Positions 49,189-58,882 of a stretch of 64,000 nucleotides of DNA are shown piece after piece (the stretch's first letter is position 1; every line of letters begins with the position of its first letter). Origin of the DNA: Gammaproteobacteria bacterium (GTDB lineage Bacteria; Pseudomonadota; Gammaproteobacteria; Steroidobacterales; Steroidobacteraceae); assembly GCA_016707425.1 (NCBI GenBank), contig JADJHU010000003.1, forward strand, positions 220,320-284,319, written 5' to 3'. A program made the translations under genes and the position numbers. A model generated the notes under the pieces. The model was not told where the DNA came from. It made no database searches and worked only from the letters and a program-made list of their open reading frames with translations.

Positions 49189-49217
49189 TTGCCGCACCGG
49201 CCCGGGCTCATTATCCT
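49189..49217 (+). promoter_or_regulatory. Promoter of the small gene at 49228
   Basis: TTGCCG (49189-49194), a 17-bp spacer and TATCCT (49212-49217). The start site would fall about 4 nt before the ATG at 49228, leaving no room for a ribosome binding site. Confidence 0.4.
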
Positions 49218-49227
49218 TGCGAGCACC

Positions 49228-49494
49228 ATGGCCATCGCCCAAGCCCACAATCTCCGCCGGCCGCTGAGCCAGAATCCTCGCCCGTATGGCGTGCGCATCA
49301 GCCTCCGCCGAAATGATCCCTTCCGCAACGTGCTCGGACCGGAGTGGAGCCGCACGCACTGGTTCGTCACGGCCGCCGAGCGCGATGCGGCACTCGCCGA
49401 GATGAGCCGCGAGCACGAGTACTCGCGCATCGGCGACCGGCCGACGCTGGTCTGCGAGAAAGTCGAGAAGCTCGCGGAGAGCCGCGGCCTCTGA
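49228..49494 (+). CDS. Small conserved-looking cytoplasmic protein, unknown function
   Basis: 88 residues, compact and charged: GVRISLRRNDPFRNVLGPEW, then HWFVTAAERDAALAEMSREH and GDRPTLVCEKVEKL. It has no signal or membrane segment. The body reads like the short proteins found near msrA in gammaproteobacteria. The promoter placed just upstream supports this start; a longer frame upstream would overlap msrA antisense. Confidence 0.65.
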   Translation: MAIAQAHNLRRPLSQNPRPYGVRISLRRNDPFRNVLGPEWSRTHWFVTAAERDAALAEMSREHEYSRIGDRPTLVCEKVEKLAESRGL

Positions 49495-49510
49495 GTCGCA
49501 GGCGGCCGCG

Positions 49511-51760
49511 TCAGAACGTGCGGCCGAGGAACAGGTAGTAGGCTGTCTTGCCTGCGAAATCGAAGCCTGTGCCGAGGTAGACCGGCCCGACGAGCGTATC
49601 GAGACCGAGGAACAGGCTCGCACTGCGGCGCGCATGACCAAAGCTCGCATCGCGGCGCCGCTCCCAGACGTCGCCCGTCTCGAGGGACATGCCCGCATAG
49701 GTCGGCACGTTCAGGATGCTCGCCTCACCCCGGCTGAGCTTGCGGTAGTAAAGCGCCCGCACGATGCCGAAATGCGGTCCGGCGATCGATGCCGGCGCAA
49801 TGCCGGAGAGATTCAGGAAGCCGCCGAGCGGATAGAGTGTGCGCACCTCGCGCACGTCATCGTTGAAGCGGGTGCCAAAGGAGCTCCACAGCACTCCCGT
49901 GTTGCGCCCCCAGGAATGCGCCAGCAGCCAGTCCACGGTTGCCAGATCCGCGCTCGCGTCGGACCCGAGACCGGTCGACTCACCGCGCCATTCGACCGTG
50001 AGGCTCTCGCCCTGGCGCGGGAAGTTCACATTGTCGAGGCGGTCGATGCTCAACCGTACGAAATAACTGCCCGCGTCGAACCTGTCGACCGGGAGGGCAG
50101 GATCCCCGAGCCGCACACGCGAGTGCCCCGATTCATAGCGCAGTCCCGTACGCACCTCGCCCCAGTTGCTGAGCTCGCGTCCGAGATCGAGCCCATACGC
50201 GATGCTGCGCGTCCGGTATTCTGCAATCCTCTCCTCACCGCGGATCAACGGGGTGTTGCGGACCCGGAAATCGATGCTCGGTGCCACGAACCAGCGCGGC
50301 AGGTAGGTGAGCGGAAGGTAGAGCTCGCTCGCGATGCGCGGTGACTCGCCGATCTGGAAGTCCCAGCTCCACTCGCCGCCTCGCGAAGTAAGCTCGCTCA
50401 GCAGGATGCGTGCCGCCGCATTGTAGGCTGCGTTGCCCTCGAAATCGTCCTGCAGGTTGAGTCCGAAGCGGATGTAGTTCGGACCCCAGGTGTTGCGCCG
50501 TGCACTGAGCACCAGGCCGTAGCGCCCATCCTCGTGCTCCAGCCGGTAATCGAGGTCCTCGACGTTGCCCTGCCCATAGAACTCGCTGATGCGCCGCTCG
50601 AGTGCCGCCGGCTCCAGTGGCCGGCCGGCGAACTCACCGAAGGCTTCGTCGAGAAGCTCGCCGTAGCGGCGCGCCCCCGCTGCCACGCGCACATAGTCGA
50701 TGCGCGGTGGTGGCGCAGCGCGCAGCGCGGCACGCTGCGCAACATAGCGGGCGTACTGCGTCGCGCTGATGGCCAGTGCGCCGAGGCGCGGACCCAGCTC
50801 ACGCGCAGCCTGCTGGCCGAGACTGATCGCTCGCTCCTCCGCACCGAAGTCGAAGGACGAGAGATCGCCGAGCGCCGGATCGATGACGATGTCGGCGGGC
50901 CCGAGAAGCTCGCGCTGGCGCTGCGACTCGCGGCGGATGAGGATCGCGAGCATCTGGTTCGAGATGACGCCCACCGAGTTCAGCTTCGTGCGGGGCAGCA
51001 GGTGCTGGCCCACATCGACGACGATCAGCAGATCCACGCCCATGGAACGCGCGGTTTCGACCGGCAGGTTTGCCGACAGCCCGCCATCCACCAGCACCCG
51101 TCCGTCGTAGTCGACCGGCGTGAAGACGCCCGGCGCGGACATGCTGGCCCGCATGGCGTCTGCGAGATCCCCGCGGCCGAGCACGACCGGCTCGCCTGTC
51201 TCGAGATCGGTGGCGAGGGCACGGAAGGGCGTTGCCAGCGCATCGAAGTCCGACACCGTGTCGACCGGCAGCGTCAGGCGCCTCAGGGCCTGGCTCAGCT
51301 TCTGGCCCTGGATCAGGCCACGCGGCAGGAGGAACTTCCGCCCGCGCAGGCCGAGCGGAAAGCGCACGAGGAAATTCCGGTCCTCCTGCTTGCGGCGGAA
51401 GGAAAGATCCTCGCGTGGCGGGGTGTCCCGGAAAGCATCCCGCCAGTCGACCGACTGCATGATGTTTTCGATCTCATGGGCCGTGAGGCCGCTCGCGTAG
51501 AGCCCGCCCACGATCGCACCCATGCTCGTGCCCGCAATGGCGTCGACCGGTACGCGCAGGTCCTCGAGCACCTTCAGCACCCCGATGTGCGCCATCCCGC
51601 GCGCTCCCCCGCCCGAGAGCACGAGCCCGATGCGCGGGCGTGGCGACGCCGCGTCGGGCGACGGAGACGCCGGCATTTCCTGGGCAGCCGCAAGCGTACC
51701 CGAGGCGCAGAGCAGAGCCCCCCAGCACAGCCTCAGCACGCGCCTGATATCGCGCAACAC
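49511..51760 (-). CDS. PlpD-like patatin phospholipase with outer-membrane barrel (type Vd secretion)
   Basis: 749 residues from GTG 51760. A signal peptide (about 1-26, ending LAAAQ) precedes a patatin domain: oxyanion GGGARG (50-55), nucleophile Ser79 in GTSMG, catalytic Asp225 in DGGLSANLP. After a POTRA-like region (about 335-415) comes a Bam/surface-antigen barrel closing YYLFLGRTF. PlpD-type proteins carry a lipase across the outer membrane with their own barrel. The start is supported by an extended -10, TGGTATTCT, ending 6 nt upstream and by the signal peptide; an ATG at 51847 is the alternative. Confidence 0.92.
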   Translation of the reverse strand: MLRDIRRVLRLCWGALLCASGTLAAAQEMPASPSPDAASPRPRIGLVLSGGGARGMAHIGVLKVLEDLRVPVDAIAGTSMGAIVGGLYASGLTAHEIENIMQSVDWRDAFRDTPPREDLSFRRKQEDRNFLVRFPLGLRGRKFLLPRGLIQGQKLSQALRRLTLPVDTVSDFDALATPFRALATDLETGEPVVLGRGDLADAMRASMSAPGVFTPVDYDGRVLVDGGLSANLPVETARSMGVDLLIVVDVGQHLLPRTKLNSVGVISNQMLAILIRRESQRQRELLGPADIVIDPALGDLSSFDFGAEERAISLGQQAARELGPRLGALAISATQYARYVAQRAALRAAPPPRIDYVRVAAGARRYGELLDEAFGEFAGRPLEPAALERRISEFYGQGNVEDLDYRLEHEDGRYGLVLSARRNTWGPNYIRFGLNLQDDFEGNAAYNAAARILLSELTSRGGEWSWDFQIGESPRIASELYLPLTYLPRWFVAPSIDFRVRNTPLIRGEERIAEYRTRSIAYGLDLGRELSNWGEVRTGLRYESGHSRVRLGDPALPVDRFDAGSYFVRLSIDRLDNVNFPRQGESLTVEWRGESTGLGSDASADLATVDWLLAHSWGRNTGVLWSSFGTRFNDDVREVRTLYPLGGFLNLSGIAPASIAGPHFGIVRALYYRKLSRGEASILNVPTYAGMSLETGDVWERRRDASFGHARRSASLFLGLDTLVGPVYLGTGFDFAGKTAYYLFLGRTF

Positions 51761-51766
51761 CTGCAA

Positions 51767-51775
51767 AGAATACCA
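51767..51775 (-). promoter_or_regulatory. Extended -10 promoter of the patatin gene
   Basis: TGGTATTCT on the minus strand (TGn plus TATTCT), with 6 nt before GTG 51760. It implies a leaderless transcript. Confidence 0.45.
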
Positions 51776-51860
51776 GTCCGCATCGCCGCGCACCGCTCCG
51801 GCCCGGGGCGCGCACAGATCCCCGATGATCGACCATCTCGAATTCATCGCCCCGACACCC

Positions 51861-51866
51861 GATAAT
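51861..51866 (+). promoter_or_regulatory. Putative -10 element of the TPR gene at 51943
   Basis: GATAAT lies 76 nt before the ATG. The leader would contain a short frame beginning ATG 51877 (MKPLRSPAHRMSSGRSAG, 18 codons), whose translation is unproven. Confidence 0.3.
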
Positions 51867-51942
51867 TGCCCGCACCATGAAGCCCCTCCGCTCACCCGCC
51901 CATCGAATGTCCTCCGGCAGGAGTGCCGGGTAGGCCGGTCGC

Positions 51943-52687
51943 ATGGGAATGGGCCTCATCTTCATCGTCGGCATTGCGCTGCAGGCGATCCTGATCATTC
52001 ATGCGATCAAGACGGGCCGCAGCTTCATCTGGGTCTGGGTCATCGTGCTGCTGTCCTGGGTCGGCTGCCTCGCCTACATCGGCGCTGAGCTCGTGCCGGG
52101 CTGGCTGCGCAGCCGCGGCACGCAGCGTGCGATGCGCAGCGTCCGCCGCACGCTCGATCCCGGACGCGAGCTGCGCCATGCCGAAGACGAGGCGCGCGTC
52201 ACGGGAAACGTCGCGAGCCGTCAGCGCCTCGCCGAGGCGCTGACAAGGCAGGGCCGCTACGCAGACGCGGCCGATGCCTATCGCCAGGCACTCACCGGTC
52301 TCTACGAGCACGATCCCAATCTGATGCTCGGCCTCGCGCAGGCCCAGTTCGGCGGCGGCGACCCCGCAGCAGCCCGCGCGACGCTCGATGCACTGATCCA
52401 CCACAATCCGGAATTCAAGTCTCCAGAGGGGCACCTGCTCTACGCGCGCGCACTCGAGGACGAGGGGAACGCGGAGAAGGCGCTCGAAGAGTATCGCGTG
52501 CTGGCCTCCTACTACCCGGGCGCCGAGGCGCCGGTGCGCTACGCGCGCCTCCCTCGCAGCGCAGGGCCGGACCGATGAGGCGCGTCAGGTGCTGCGCGAG
52601 CTCGTCGACCAGGCGAAGCTCGCCCCGGCACACTACCGGCGTGCCCAGAAGGTCTGGCTCGAGGAAGCGGAGCGCGACGTGCGCTGA
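51943..52687 (+). pseudogene. PLDc_N/TPR membrane protein gene with a +1 frameshift
   Basis: The N-terminus is a two-helix PLDc_N-like membrane unit (IFIVGIALQAILIIHAIKTG, then a second helix), followed by TPR repeats (LAEALTRQGRYADAADAYRQ, MLGLAQAQFGGGDPAAAR). The first frame stops at 52578 after EAPVRYARL. Removing one C at about 52551-52553 gives RLLAAQGRTDEARQVLREL, a normal TPR helix, continuing to LEEAERDVR and a TGA at 52685-52687. The extra base looks like a real indel or an assembly error; the encoded protein without it would be about 247 residues. Confidence 0.8.
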
Positions 52688-52700
52688 ATCGAAGGCAGAT

Positions 52701-53813
52701 TCAGCCCCGGGGCGGACGCGCCGGGGCCGGCACCTGCTGTGTGATGCAGTGGATGTTGCCGCCACCGAGCAGGATCTCGCGACCCGGTACTCCGACGACC
52801 TTCCTCCCGGGAAACAGCCGCCGCAGCCTTACGAGTGCGGTGCGATCGGTGCGCTCATCGAGCAGCGGCACGACCACCCCACCATTGGCGATGTAGAAGT
52901 TGACGTAGCTCGCGGCCAGTCGCCGGCCTGCGCGGCGCGGCTGCGTGCCGGTGCGTGACTGCACGCCGCGCGCCTCGCTCGCGGTCATGGTGAGCGGCCC
53001 CGGCGAGGGCAGCTTGTGGACCTCGAAGCGGCGGCCGCGTGCATCCCGCGCCGCCATGAGCCGTGCAAGCGCATCGCGCGAGATCATCGCCTGGGCATCG
53101 CGCGGATCGTCCGCCCAGGTGAGCGCGATCACGCCCGGACGCACGAAGCAGGCGAGATTGTCGATGTGCCCGTCGGTCTCGTCGTTGCACACGCCCTCGC
53201 CGAGCCAGATGACCGTGCGCACGCCAAGATACGCGCACAGCCCCGCCTCGATGTCCGCACGCGCCGCGCCGGGGTTGCGGTTGCCGCGCAGCAAGCACTG
53301 CTCGGTCACGAGCGCCGTGCCCTCACCGTCCACGTGGACCGCGCCACCCTCCATCACGAAAGGTGCACGGTAGCGGTCGCAGCCCTCGATCTCGAGCACC
53401 TTGCGTGCGACGAGGTCATCCGCGTCCCAGGGGAAGTACAGCCCGCTCTCGAGCCCGCCCCAGGCGTTGAAGCGCCAGTCCACGCCTCGCCGTTCTCCGC
53501 GGTCATTGACGACGAAGGTGGGCCCGACGTCGCGCATCCAGGCATCGTTGCTCGATAGCTCGATCACACGCACCGCGGCCGGCAGCTGCGCGCGCGCGAA
53601 TTCGTACTGCGCAGCGGATGCCCCGACCGAAACCGGCTCGAACTGCGCAATCGCCGCCGCCACGGCACAGAAGGCGCGCTGCGCGCGAACCGCACCCTCG
53701 CGCCAGTTGTCGGGGCGCTCGGGCCAGAGCATCCAGCATCCCGCATGCGGCTCGAACTCGGCTGGCATCCGGAAGCCATCCCCGGCGGGCGTCGTCGTGA
53801 GCGTGCTGGTCAT
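52701..53813 (-). CDS. aguA: Agmatine deiminase (porphyromonas-type peptidyl-arginine deiminase family)
   Basis: 370 residues, usual length. FEPHAGCWMLWPERPDNWR opens the family fold; SNDAWMRDVGPTFVV, ETDGHIDNLACFV and C-terminal GGGNIHCITQQ (Cys356, nucleophile) are the catalytic parts. It hydrolyses agmatine to N-carbamoylputrescine and ammonia, in the arginine-to-putrescine route. The carbamoylputrescine amidase gene (aguB) is not in the window. The polyamine ABC genes lie 8 kb away. Confidence 0.96.
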   Translation of the reverse strand: MTSTLTTTPAGDGFRMPAEFEPHAGCWMLWPERPDNWREGAVRAQRAFCAVAAAIAQFEPVSVGASAAQYEFARAQLPAAVRVIELSSNDAWMRDVGPTFVVNDRGERRGVDWRFNAWGGLESGLYFPWDADDLVARKVLEIEGCDRYRAPFVMEGGAVHVDGEGTALVTEQCLLRGNRNPGAARADIEAGLCAYLGVRTVIWLGEGVCNDETDGHIDNLACFVRPGVIALTWADDPRDAQAMISRDALARLMAARDARGRRFEVHKLPSPGPLTMTASEARGVQSRTGTQPRRAGRRLAASYVNFYIANGGVVVPLLDERTDRTALVRLRRLFPGRKVVGVPGREILLGGGNIHCITQQVPAPARPPRG

Positions 53814-53819
53814 GGGCGG

Positions 53820-53825
53820 ATTGTA
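53820..53825 (-). promoter_or_regulatory. -10 element of aguA, leaderless
   Basis: TACAAT on the minus strand (five of six consensus bases) with 6 nt before ATG 53813. No convincing -35 sequence or ribosome binding site is present. Confidence 0.45.
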
Positions 53826-53845
53826 GCCGGGGTTCTACGGAGGGC

Positions 53846-53870
53846 GGCTCCGGGGAGCCTGTGCTAGCAT
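53846..53870 (+). promoter_or_regulatory. icd promoter region with extended -10 and upstream hairpin
   Basis: TGCTAGCAT (53862-53870) is an extended -10 (TGn plus TAGCAT). ggctcc-gg-ggagcc (53846-53859) is a perfect 6-bp inverted repeat covering the -35 area, so it may bind a regulator. Predicted leader about 23 nt with GGAGGAGA. The same TGCTAGCAT followed by a C/G-rich start region occurs before aceK. Confidence 0.45.
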
Positions 53871-53899
53871 TCGCGGCCCCACGGAGGAGAGCATACGCA

Positions 53900-55207
<1,308 letters not shown>

Positions 55208-55235
55208 GGGCTCGCGTGACGCTCGAGGCAGCGCC

Positions 55236-55687
55236 GTGAAACGCGCCAGCTTCGAGGCTCTCGTGAAGGCACTGGAGGCCGCCGGCGTACGATATCTCAT
55301 CGCCGGCGGCCTTGCCGTCGGGGCGCATGGTCATCTGCGATTCACGAACGACGTCGATCTCGTCGTCCAGCTGATCCCGGACAATATCGAGCGCGTCTTT
55401 GCCGCCCTCGCCTCGCCCGGCTATCGCCCCGGCATGCCCGTCACCCCTTCCCAGTTCGCGGATCGTGCGCTGCGCGAGGGCTGGGTGCGCAACAAAGGGA
55501 TGCCGCCATCGATGTGCGCTTCGTCTCCGTTCCGACGCTGATTTGCACGAAGGAGCTGACGGGGCGGGCGCAGGACCGGATCGACATCGAGAATCTGCGA
55601 CCGAGGTTCGGCGATGGTCGCCGCTCACGAGCCCGGCGAGCGGCAAAACTCGGCCTGCGGCCGCCGATCAAGGTGCCTGCCCGCTGA
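55236..55687 (+). pseudogene. Decayed nucleotidyltransferase (MNT/AbiEii-like)
   Basis: The N-terminus is a good nucleotidyltransferase start: ALEAAGVRYLIAGGLAVGAH with the GG helix, then FTNDVDLVVQL carrying the DxD metal motif. The frame breaks around 55490-55500; the next frame continues AAIDVRFVSVPTLICTKELT and RAQDRIDIENL, the end of the same family, to TGA at 55685-55687. About 20-40 residues expected between the two parts are missing. I infer an internal deletion with frameshift. No HEPN partner gene is adjacent. The 3' end overlaps the convergent kinase gene by 20 nt. Confidence 0.7.
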
Positions 55688-57032
55688 CCCCGAAACTCTG
55701 GATCCTCATGTGGCTCGTCATCGCCGAGCCCGCCGGCCCCAGCACCATCAGCGCGCGGAGGTTGCGCCTGTGGAAGAGCTTCACCAGCGCCTCGTCGTGG
55801 CGCCCGGTCGCGGCATCCGCGAGCACGAAGCGCTCGAGCTCGGCCTCGCCTTCACGCCAGGAATCCGGACGCCGCCCGAGCAACCGGTGCAGGTCGTCGA
55901 GGTCGGCGGCATCGACCGCCGCGCCGATCTCGTCCACCCGGGCCACATGGCGGGCGATGCGAAAAAGCGTGTGCAGCCGGTAGCGGACGAATTCGTCCCC
56001 GGTCTCGAGACCGCGCAGGCCCTCCATCAGCAGGCGGTGGGCTGGTGCGGCGCGCGAGGGGCTCGATGCGGGCAGATCCGCCGCCGGCGGCTCGATATCG
56101 AGCATCTCGGCCAGCGCCTCGGTGGCGAAGAGATTGGTCTCCCCGCACCAGCGCAGGTTGATCATGAGATCCGACGCGGGTGCCGGATCACGCAGTGCCG
56201 CGCTGAAGGCCAGCTGGTTCGCGAGCGCGAACGCGAAATGGTGGCGCCTGATCGCATCCAGATCCACCGGCCGGCCCGTGAGGCCTTCGTAGCGCGCGTA
56301 GAGCTCGGTGAACTTGCCATAGCCGATCACCGTATCGCGCAGCCGCCAGCCCGCGAGATCCATCATCGGATCCCCGATGTGCGCGAGCTCGAGATCGAGG
56401 AGCGCGACGACGCGCCCGTCGCGGTGATGGAACTGTCCCGAGTCCCAGACGATCGGCGCCTCGCGGCCCTTCGAATCCGGCGGATTGCGATGCAGCCAGC
56501 CGAGGCAGAATTCCAGGAAGGGATCCGGATGCTTCTTGGCGGCCCGATAGTTGCGCTCGTAGCGAGCCATGCCGAAAGTGCCGGACTCCCCGGGTCGCCC
56601 GGCACGCAGGATGCCGGCCTGGAGAAAGGGCCGCAGGTCGAGGGCATGCAGGCGGGCGAGGATCTGCAGGTAGTCGTCGACCACCGCGCGCCGCTCGGCC
56701 TCGTTCGAGCGCTCGAAATCCGGCTGCCCACCGACCCGCTCCATAACGATGGCCGCAGGCTCGTCGATCCAGCCATGAACCTTCGGCACCGGAATACCGT
56801 GCTCGTGCAGCAGCGCCTGGAAGCGCATCTCGTGGGCCAGCGGGAAGACAAGCGGCGTATCCGTCCGTTCGCCTCGAATGCAGAGCCCGAGCCGCTCGCC
56901 GTCGCGCTCGAGATCGGCGAACCAGACGGGGCGCCAGCGCCCCTGGCGCGCGATGCGGAGGAGCCGGCCGCCCAGGTTGTGCGTCAACCAGGCACCGACC
57001 CGTGTCGTGGCACCGTCTCCGACGTCGTCCAT
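55668..57032 (-). CDS. Aminoglycoside phosphotransferase/ACAD10-like kinase-fold protein
   Basis: 454 residues. The kinase-like fold has a substrate-loop motif IVWDSGQFHHRDGRVVALLD followed by DLELAHIGDPMMDLAG, where the DxD-type Asp residues bind Mg-ATP. The usual catalytic HGD is replaced around WDSGQFHHRDG, so activity is uncertain. Members act on varied small molecules, including hydroxyacyl-CoA in the ACAD10 branch. It is divergent from aceK and shares its promoter region. Confidence 0.82.
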   Translation of the reverse strand: MDDVGDGATTRVGAWLTHNLGGRLLRIARQGRWRPVWFADLERDGERLGLCIRGERTDTPLVFPLAHEMRFQALLHEHGIPVPKVHGWIDEPAAIVMERVGGQPDFERSNEAERRAVVDDYLQILARLHALDLRPFLQAGILRAGRPGESGTFGMARYERNYRAAKKHPDPFLEFCLGWLHRNPPDSKGREAPIVWDSGQFHHRDGRVVALLDLELAHIGDPMMDLAGWRLRDTVIGYGKFTELYARYEGLTGRPVDLDAIRRHHFAFALANQLAFSAALRDPAPASDLMINLRWCGETNLFATEALAEMLDIEPPAADLPASSPSRAAPAHRLLMEGLRGLETGDEFVRYRLHTLFRIARHVARVDEIGAAVDAADLDDLHRLLGRRPDSWREGEAELERFVLADAATGRHDEALVKLFHRRNLRALMVLGPAGSAMTSHMRIQSFGVSGQAP

Positions 57033-57041
57033 GTGGCGAGG

Positions 57042-57052
57042 ATGCTAGCATC
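57042..57052. promoter_or_regulatory. Symmetric TGCTAGCA element between aceK and the phosphotransferase gene
   Basis: GATGCTAGCATC (57041-57052) is a perfect 12-bp palindrome. Read rightward, TGCTAGCAT then CGCAGCCCC resembles the icd promoter; read leftward, TAGCAT ends 9 nt before ATG 57032. It could be a two-way extended -10 or a shared operator for icd and aceK. Confidence 0.45.
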
Positions 57053-57100
57053 GCAGCCCCCGTGCGTCATTGGCCCGACTTCCGACCCGCCCTGCCCCGC

Positions 57101-58840
57101 ATGAACGACGAGTCCCCGAGCCGGCTGTCTGCCGACTGCGCCCGCTACATTGCCGAGGCCTTCGCCGGATACAACGCCGAATTCCGCACCATCACGCGCC
57201 GTGCACCGCTGCGCTTCGACGAACGTGACTGGCAGGGCAGCCAGCGCGATGCCGTCGAGCGGATCGAGCTCTACGACCGCTTCGTCAACATGGCCATCGC
57301 GGAGCTTCGCCTCAGGCTCGGAGACCGGGCGCTCGACCGTCAGCTCTGGACCGGCATCCGCCGCGACTTCGCCGCCGGGATCGCAGAGCTGCCGGATGCG
57401 GAGTTCACGAAGACCTTTTTCAGCTCGATCACCCGGCGGCTCTTCGGCACGGTCGGCGTGGCCCCGGAGGTCGAGTTCGTGGCGACGGATCTCGATCCGC
57501 TCGCCCGCGTGACTTCCCATGTCGTCACGACCACGCACCTGAACCGCGGCTCGCTGCAGCTGCTCATCGAGGACCTTCTGGGAGACCTGCGCTTCCGGAG
57601 CGCATGGCGCGCCTTCGACAAGAGCGTCGCCCACGTCGTGGCAGAGATCGGCAGGCAGCTCGCGATGAGCAGCGAGCGCCGCCTCGTGCAGCAGATCGAG
57701 GTGATACGGCCCATCTTCTATCAGTTCACGCGCGCCTACGTGGTTGCGCGCATCATCGGCCGGGGCTACATGCTGCCCCTGGTGATCGCACTGAAGAACA
57801 CAGGAAGCGGCATCCTCGTGGATGCGGTGATGCTCACCGAGGGCGACGTCAGCATCGTCTTCGGCTTCACGCGCTCCTACTTCCATGTGGACCTCGACCG
57901 TGTGGGCGAAGCGGTCCTGTTCCTGAAGGCACTCCTGCCGAAGAAACCCGTCAGCGAGCTCTTCACAGTCCTCGGGCGCGCAAGGCAGGGCAAGACGGAA
58001 CGCTATCGCGAGCTCATGCGGCACATGGAGCAGACGAACGACCAGTTCGTGCACGCACCCGGAGAGCGCGGCCTCGTCATGGTGTGCTTCACGCTCCCTT
58101 CCTTCGACGTGGTATTCAAGATCATCCGCGACCGCTTCCCCTATCCGAAGAACGTGCTCCGCGAGGAGGTCATCGCCAAGTACGAGTACGTCTTCAAGCA
58201 CGATCGCGCCGGCCGGCTCGTGGATGCGCAGGAATTCAGGCGCCTGCGCTTCCAGAAGGCGCGCTTCGCACCGGAGCTGCTGGAGGAGCTCCTGGGCGAG
58301 ACGGCGACCACGGTGCACATCGAGGGCGACGACCTGATCATCGATCACCTGTACATCGAACGGCGCATGGTGCCGCTGAATCTCTTCCTGCGGGCCGGCG
58401 CACCCGAGGCGGCCGAGCGCGCCGTGCTCGACTACGGGCAGGCGATCCGCGATCTCGCCTACAGCAACATCTTTGCAGGCGATCTCCTCCTCAAGAACTT
58501 CGGGGTCACGCGCCACGGGCGGGTGATCTTCTACGACTACGACGAACTCTGCAGGGTGACGGACTGTCACTTCCGTGACGTGCCGGTGGCGACCAATCCC
58601 GAGGACGAGATGCGCGCCGAGAGCTGGTTCTACGTCGGCGACAGCGACGTGTTTCCCGAGACCTTCATGAGTTTTCTCGCCTTCGATGAAGCCCAGAAAG
58701 CCGCCTTCCTGCGCGTGCACGGTGAAGTACTGACAGCGGCCTGGTGGCGCCACGTACAGCAGCGCCATCGCGAAGGCGATCTGATGGAAGTACTCCCCTA
58801 TCATCCGCACCGCGTACGCGTCGCGAGCAGCGCAACGTGA
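57101..58840 (+). CDS. aceK: Isocitrate dehydrogenase kinase/phosphatase
   Basis: 579 residues, the standard length. The N-terminal regulatory domain is followed by ATP-site segments (ALKNTGSGILVDAVMLTEGD, VSIVFGFTRSYFHVDL) and the catalytic block DLAYSNIFAGDLLLKNFGV with IFYDYDELC (the YDYDE Asp is catalytic). It phosphorylates and dephosphorylates Icd on the IRS serine, diverting isocitrate to the glyoxylate shunt on acetate. Here it is near icd rather than next to aceBA. A start at 57002 in frame is discounted because it lies within the divergent gene's promoter. Confidence 0.97.
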   Translation: MNDESPSRLSADCARYIAEAFAGYNAEFRTITRRAPLRFDERDWQGSQRDAVERIELYDRFVNMAIAELRLRLGDRALDRQLWTGIRRDFAAGIAELPDAEFTKTFFSSITRRLFGTVGVAPEVEFVATDLDPLARVTSHVVTTTHLNRGSLQLLIEDLLGDLRFRSAWRAFDKSVAHVVAEIGRQLAMSSERRLVQQIEVIRPIFYQFTRAYVVARIIGRGYMLPLVIALKNTGSGILVDAVMLTEGDVSIVFGFTRSYFHVDLDRVGEAVLFLKALLPKKPVSELFTVLGRARQGKTERYRELMRHMEQTNDQFVHAPGERGLVMVCFTLPSFDVVFKIIRDRFPYPKNVLREEVIAKYEYVFKHDRAGRLVDAQEFRRLRFQKARFAPELLEELLGETATTVHIEGDDLIIDHLYIERRMVPLNLFLRAGAPEAAERAVLDYGQAIRDLAYSNIFAGDLLLKNFGVTRHGRVIFYDYDELCRVTDCHFRDVPVATNPEDEMRAESWFYVGDSDVFPETFMSFLAFDEAQKAAFLRVHGEVLTAAWWRHVQQRHREGDLMEVLPYHPHRVRVASSAT

Positions 58841-58882
58841 ATCGGGTCGTGTCGATCTTCATGGGGTTGCAGCGCTGACGCC

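Noticed and set aside
52575..52958. Small plus-strand frame starting just after the TPR gene stop
   Set aside because: It runs antisense through aguA and does not continue the TPR helix, which is found in a different frame.
56984..58810. Minus-strand frame of about 600 codons opposite aceK
   Set aside because: aceK is unmistakable; the antisense product has no recognisable fold and includes many charged His/Asp runs typical of shadows in GC-rich DNA.
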